Source of the DNA: Betaproteobacteria bacterium
GTDB taxonomy: Bacteria > Pseudomonadota > Gammaproteobacteria > Burkholderiales > Burkholderiaceae_C
Direction of reading: 5' to 3'
Length of the DNA stretch: 9,091 nt
Assembly (NCBI GenBank): GCA_009923345.1
Contig: RFTR01000074.1
Coordinates: 1 to 9,091 of the forward strand
Part shown: positions 6,383 to 9,091 of the stretch, piece by piece
Layout of the letters: each line of letters opens with the position of its first letter
Position numbering within the stretch: the stretch's first letter is position 1
Translations under genes and position numbers: made by a program
Notes under the pieces: model-generated
The model's database searches: none
Seen by the model: the letters and a program-made list of their open reading frames with translations, nothing else
Told to the model about the DNA's origin: nothing

Positions 6383-7105
6383 ATGACCCAACCCCAGCCG
6401 GCCTATAAACGTATCTTGCTCAAACTCTCGGGCGAAGCATTGATGGGGGATGATGCTTTTGGTATCAACCGCGCCACCATCGTACGTATCGTCGGCGAAG
6501 TGTCAGAGGTCATCAACTTGGGCGTTGAAGTGGCGATCGTGATTGGTGGCGGCAATATTTTTAGAGGTGTTGCTGGAGGGGCAGTAGGTATGGACCGCGC
6601 GACGGCCGACTACATGGGAATGTTGGCGACCGTGATGAATTCATTGGCCTTGGCTGACACGATGAACAAAGCAGGCTTGACTGCGCGCGTCATGTCGGCG
6701 ATTGCCATTGACCAAGTGGTGGAACCCTATGTGCGCCCCAAAGCCTTGCAGTATTTGGAAGAGGGCAAGGTCGTTATTTTTGCTGCGGGTACTGGTAACC
6801 CATTTTTCACAACAGATACAGCGGCGGCCTTGCGTGGCGCCGAAATCGGCGCTGAGATGGTTTTGAAAGCTACCAAGGTTGATGGTGTCTACACTGCAGA
6901 CCCTAAAAAAGACCCTGCAGCCAAGCGCTACAGCCAATTGAGTTTCGATGACGCGATCGGTCAAAATCTCGGCATCATGGATGCCACGGCGTTTGCTCTG
7001 TGTCGCGACCAAAAATTGCCTATCAAAGTGTTTTCTATCTTCAAAAATGGAGCGCTACGCCGTGTAGTGCTGGGTGAAGACGAAGGCACATTGGTCCATG
7101 TCTAA
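6383..7105 (+). CDS. pyrH: Uridylate kinase (UMP kinase)
   Basis: PyrH phosphorylates UMP to UDP with ATP, feeding all pyrimidine nucleotide synthesis; the bacterial enzyme is a hexamer of the amino acid kinase fold, allosterically controlled by GTP and UTP. The 240-residue protein has KLSGEAL (14-20), the phosphate-binding IGGGNIFRG (54-62), DRATADYMGMLATVMN (71-86) of the UMP/oligomer region, GTGNPFFTTDTAAALR (136-151) and the nucleotide-binding TKVDGVYTADPKKDP (164-178). TAGGA at 6371-6375, seven bases before ATG 6383, supports the start. It follows tsf across a terminator hairpin and precedes frr by a 24-base gap, the common bacterial order. No anomalies are seen in length or key motifs. 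Confidence 0.98.
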   Translation: MTQPQPAYKRILLKLSGEALMGDDAFGINRATIVRIVGEVSEVINLGVEVAIVIGGGNIFRGVAGGAVGMDRATADYMGMLATVMNSLALADTMNKAGLTARVMSAIAIDQVVEPYVRPKALQYLEEGKVVIFAAGTGNPFFTTDTAAALRGAEIGAEMVLKATKVDGVYTADPKKDPAAKRYSQLSFDDAIGQNLGIMDATAFALCRDQKLPIKVFSIFKNGALRRVVLGEDEGTLVHV

Positions 7106-7118
7106 TCGAACTTGCATC

Positions 7119-7123
7119 AGGAG
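7119..7123 (+). promoter_or_regulatory. Ribosome binding site deciding the frr start
   Basis: AGGAG lies three bases before the first of two tandem ATG codons (7127) and six bases before the second (7130). The six-base spacing and the usual family N-terminus MSIADIKK favour 7130. Confidence 0.8.
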
Positions 7124-7129
7124 TAAATG

Positions 7130-7690
7130 ATGAGCATTGCAGACATTAAAAAAACGGCTGAATCCAAAATGGACATGTCGCTCGCTTCTTTTTCCAATAA
7201 CCTCACCAAAATTCGTACGGGCCGTGCTAGCCCTGCATTGTTAGATAACGTGCAAGTGGATTACTACGGCGCCATGGTTCCTTTGAGCCAAGTGGCGAAT
7301 GTGTCGTTGTTAGATGCGCGCACAGTAAGCGTACAGCCTTGGGAGAAATCCATGGCGGCCAAAATCGAAAAAGCCATACGCGATAGCGATTTAGGTCTCA
7401 ATCCATCGTCTATGGGTGAGCTGATTCGCGTGCCTATGCCGCCCATGTCGGAAGAGCGCCGCAAAGAATTGACCAAAGTAGTCCGCACCGAAGGCGAAAA
7501 CGCAAAAATTGCAGTGCGCAATTTACGCCGCGACGCCAATGAGGCTGTGAAGAAACTCGTCAAAGACAAACTCGCATCAGAAGACGAACAAAAGCGCGCA
7601 GAAGCAGACATTCAAAAAGTCACCGACAAACACATTGCAGATATCGACAAAGTAGTGGCGAGCAAAGAACAAGAAATCATGGCGGTCTAA
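7130..7690 (+). CDS. frr: Ribosome recycling factor
   Basis: RRF, with EF-G, splits the post-termination ribosome so that subunits can be reused. The 186-residue product (from the second ATG) is the usual length. It contains KIRTGRASPALLD (27-39) of the long three-helix bundle, the YYGAMVPLSQVANVSL domain II region, IRVPMPPMSEERRKELTK (99-116) and NLRRDAN (131-137) with the conserved arginines essential for ribosome binding. The C-terminal DKHIADIDKVVASKEQEIM is intact. The gene is 24 bases after pyrH. Downstream, the family neighbour uppS is missing and cdsA begins after 11 bases, although the frr 3' end itself shows no damage. Confidence 0.98.
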   Translation: MSIADIKKTAESKMDMSLASFSNNLTKIRTGRASPALLDNVQVDYYGAMVPLSQVANVSLLDARTVSVQPWEKSMAAKIEKAIRDSDLGLNPSSMGELIRVPMPPMSEERRKELTKVVRTEGENAKIAVRNLRRDANEAVKKLVKDKLASEDEQKRAEADIQKVTDKHIADIDKVVASKEQEIMAV

Positions 7691-7701
7691 GACTAGGCTG
7701 C

Positions 7702-8544
7702 ATGCTCAAGCTTCGCATCATCACGGCTTTGGTTTTATTGGCAATTTTTTTGCCTGCTTTCTTTGCCGATTCCCCTGAACCGCTGGCTTGGTTGACCTTG
7801 GTACTAATTGCCGCAGGCGCTTGGGAATGGGGCCGATTGATGGGGCTGGGTATGGCGCGGTCCTTAGGACTTGGCTTGGTCTGTGTAATGCTTTGTTTAG
7901 GTTCTTGGAAATTATTTGAATTACCGCTTCACGCCACGCCCAACGTATGGGCTTGTGCTGGTGCCCTATGGGTTTTGGTGGGCGCTTGGATGTTGCGAGG
8001 TGGCTTGGCTGCTTGGAGTTCGGTGCATATCGCCATCAAATTAATTGGCGGAACGCTTGCGCTTTGGCTTTGTTGGTTGGCTATTTTTCAAGCCAAGCGC
8101 GTGGGTATCAACTACATGTTGTCTGTTTTTGTTTTGGTTTGGATCGCCGATATTGCAGCTTATTTTGCTGGCAGAGCATTGGGGCGTAGAAAGTTAGCGC
8201 CAAGTTTGAGTCCCAGCAAAAGTTGGGAAGGCGTCTGGGGTGGCACATGCGCCGTTTGGATCTTGGCCTTAGCCTGGGTCTGGGCTGACCAAATGGCTTT
8301 ATTTGACAGCCCCAGTATTTACAGTTTGCTCTATGCCCATGGATGGGTTTATTTTTTAGTGTCCATCACGTTTCTAACAGCCATGAGCGTCGTCGGCGAC
8401 TTGGTGGAATCCATGGTCAAGCGCACAGCAGGTGTTAAAGACAGTAGCCAATTGCTGCCAGGCCATGGCGGCGTATTAGACCGTGTCGATGCTTTATTAC
8501 CCACCTTGCCTTTGGCGATGATGTTGTCCCAATCTCTTGTATGA
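7702..8544 (+). CDS. cdsA: Phosphatidate cytidylyltransferase (CDP-diacylglycerol synthase)
   Basis: CdsA makes CDP-diacylglycerol from phosphatidic acid and CTP in the inner membrane, the branch point for all phospholipids. The 280-residue protein has about eight hydrophobic segments, starting at once with a helix at residues 5-22, and ends with the full CDS signature at 237-263: S-x-V-K-R, then K-D, then PGHGGVLDRVD carrying the catalytic DRxD (260-263). SKSWEGVWGG, a conserved cytoplasmic-loop motif, precedes the final helices. The N-terminus is complete, so the ATG at 7702 is the likely start even though the site before it (TAGG, four bases away) is poor; translation is probably coupled to the frr stop 11 bases upstream. 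The stop overlaps the dxr start. Confidence 0.96.
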   Translation: MLKLRIITALVLLAIFLPAFFADSPEPLAWLTLVLIAAGAWEWGRLMGLGMARSLGLGLVCVMLCLGSWKLFELPLHATPNVWACAGALWVLVGAWMLRGGLAAWSSVHIAIKLIGGTLALWLCWLAIFQAKRVGINYMLSVFVLVWIADIAAYFAGRALGRRKLAPSLSPSKSWEGVWGGTCAVWILALAWVWADQMALFDSPSIYSLLYAHGWVYFLVSITFLTAMSVVGDLVESMVKRTAGVKDSSQLLPGHGGVLDRVDALLPTLPLAMMLSQSLV

Positions 8545-9091
8545 GCGCGACCCATAATTCTCTAACCCAGCGCATCACTATTTTGGGATCTACGGGGTCC
8601 ATTGGCGTGAACACGTTGGATGTTATTTCTCGTCACCCGAATCGGTTTGAAGTATTTGCATTGACCGGTGCGACTCAGGTAGACCTGATGTTGCAACAGT
8701 GTGTGCAATTTAAACCATCTATGGTGGTGATGGCCCATGCTGATGCTGCCAAGCAGTTACAAGAAAAATTAGATGCGCACGGCCTTGGTATTCGTGTGCA
8801 ATCTGGTCCTCAAGCCTTGGAGGAAGTTGCATCACACCCTCAAGTCGATAGCGTGATGGCAGCCATCGTTGGCGCAGCAGGACTTAAAGCATGCATTGCT
8901 GCAGCGCTTTCGGGCAAGCGGTTATTACTCGCCAACAAAGAAGCTTTGGTGGTGGGCGCCGACGTTTTTTTGAAGGCAGTGCAGCAGGGCGGCGCCACAC
9001 TCATACCTATTGACAGTGAACACTCGGCGATCTTTCAGTCTTTGCCAGAAGACGCAAGCACTTGGGAATCTAGAGTTGAAAAAATTATCCT
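8541..9091 (+). CDS. dxr: 1-deoxy-D-xylulose 5-phosphate reductoisomerase, 5' part (3' end outside window)
   Basis: Dxr (IspC) rearranges and reduces 1-deoxyxylulose 5-phosphate to 2-C-methylerythritol 4-phosphate with NADPH, the committed step of the MEP isoprenoid pathway. About 183 residues are present, of the usual 390-400, running off the window. The NADPH-binding ITILGSTGSIGVNTLDV lies near the N-terminus. MAAIVGAAGL, RLLLANKEALVV and IPIDSEHSAIFQSL follow, the last carrying the Asp and Glu that bind the catalytic metal. The ATG at 8541 overlaps the cdsA stop as ATGA, the sign of translational coupling. The product ultimately supplies isoprenoid precursors, including the undecaprenyl chain made by UppS, whose gene is absent just upstream. 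Confidence 0.97.
   Translation, partial: MSATHNSLTQRITILGSTGSIGVNTLDVISRHPNRFEVFALTGATQVDLMLQQCVQFKPSMVVMAHADAAKQLQEKLDAHGLGIRVQSGPQALEEVASHPQVDSVMAAIVGAAGLKACIAAALSGKRLLLANKEALVVGADVFLKAVQQGGATLIPIDSEHSAIFQSLPEDASTWESRVEKII

Noticed and set aside
6641..7012. 123-codon open frame antisense to pyrH, and similar antisense frames in frr and rnr
   Set aside because: All are contained in strongly conserved genes on the other strand and show no recognisable domains or start signals.

Overview
The window is about 9.1 kb of bacterial chromosome at roughly 50% GC, made almost entirely of housekeeping genes. The gene content, the wording of the proteins (EF-Ts, CdsA, RNase R, RimO) and the order rpsB-tsf-pyrH-frr-(uppS)-cdsA-dxr point to a betaproteobacterium of the order Burkholderiales. 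It most likely belongs to or near the Comamonadaceae, although its GC is low for that family. This placement is inferred from remembered family features, not from a search.

Left part (1-3142): the 3' two thirds of rimO (ribosomal protein S12 methylthiotransferase) converges on a tRNA-Leu(CAG) gene on the minus strand. Directly beyond the tRNA, on the plus strand, lies rnr (RNase R). This rnr copy is broken. The cold-shock half and the catalytic half are in different frames, and about 30 residues expected between them are missing. It also has no ATG, GTG or TTG start between the tRNA and the first cold-shock domain. The best start candidate is an ATC behind a Shine-Dalgarno-like AAGGA, lying inside the probable -10 element of the tRNA promoter.

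Middle (3143-4577): a D-amino acid dehydrogenase gene (dadA family) on the minus strand ends exactly where rnr ends, with no bases between the two stop codons. It is transcribed divergently from rpsB across a 184-base intergenic region. That region holds the rpsB leader with two small adjacent hairpins.

Right part (4578-9091): a plus-strand translation and cell-envelope cluster: rpsB (S2), tsf (EF-Ts), pyrH (UMP kinase), frr (ribosome recycling factor), cdsA (CDP-diacylglycerol synthase) and the 5' part of dxr (first committed step of the MEP isoprenoid pathway). Strong intrinsic-terminator hairpins follow rpsB and tsf, so expression probably steps down along the cluster. From pyrH onward the genes are tightly spaced, and cdsA and dxr overlap by ATGA. 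The undecaprenyl diphosphate synthase gene uppS, usually between frr and cdsA in this lineage, is absent; only 11 bases separate the two genes.

I see no mobile element, CRISPR array or novel defence or biosynthetic system. The points most worth a second look are the broken rnr, its non-canonical start under a tRNA promoter, and the missing uppS. The rnr break and the uppS gap could be genuine genome changes or assembly deletions, and sequence alone does not decide which.
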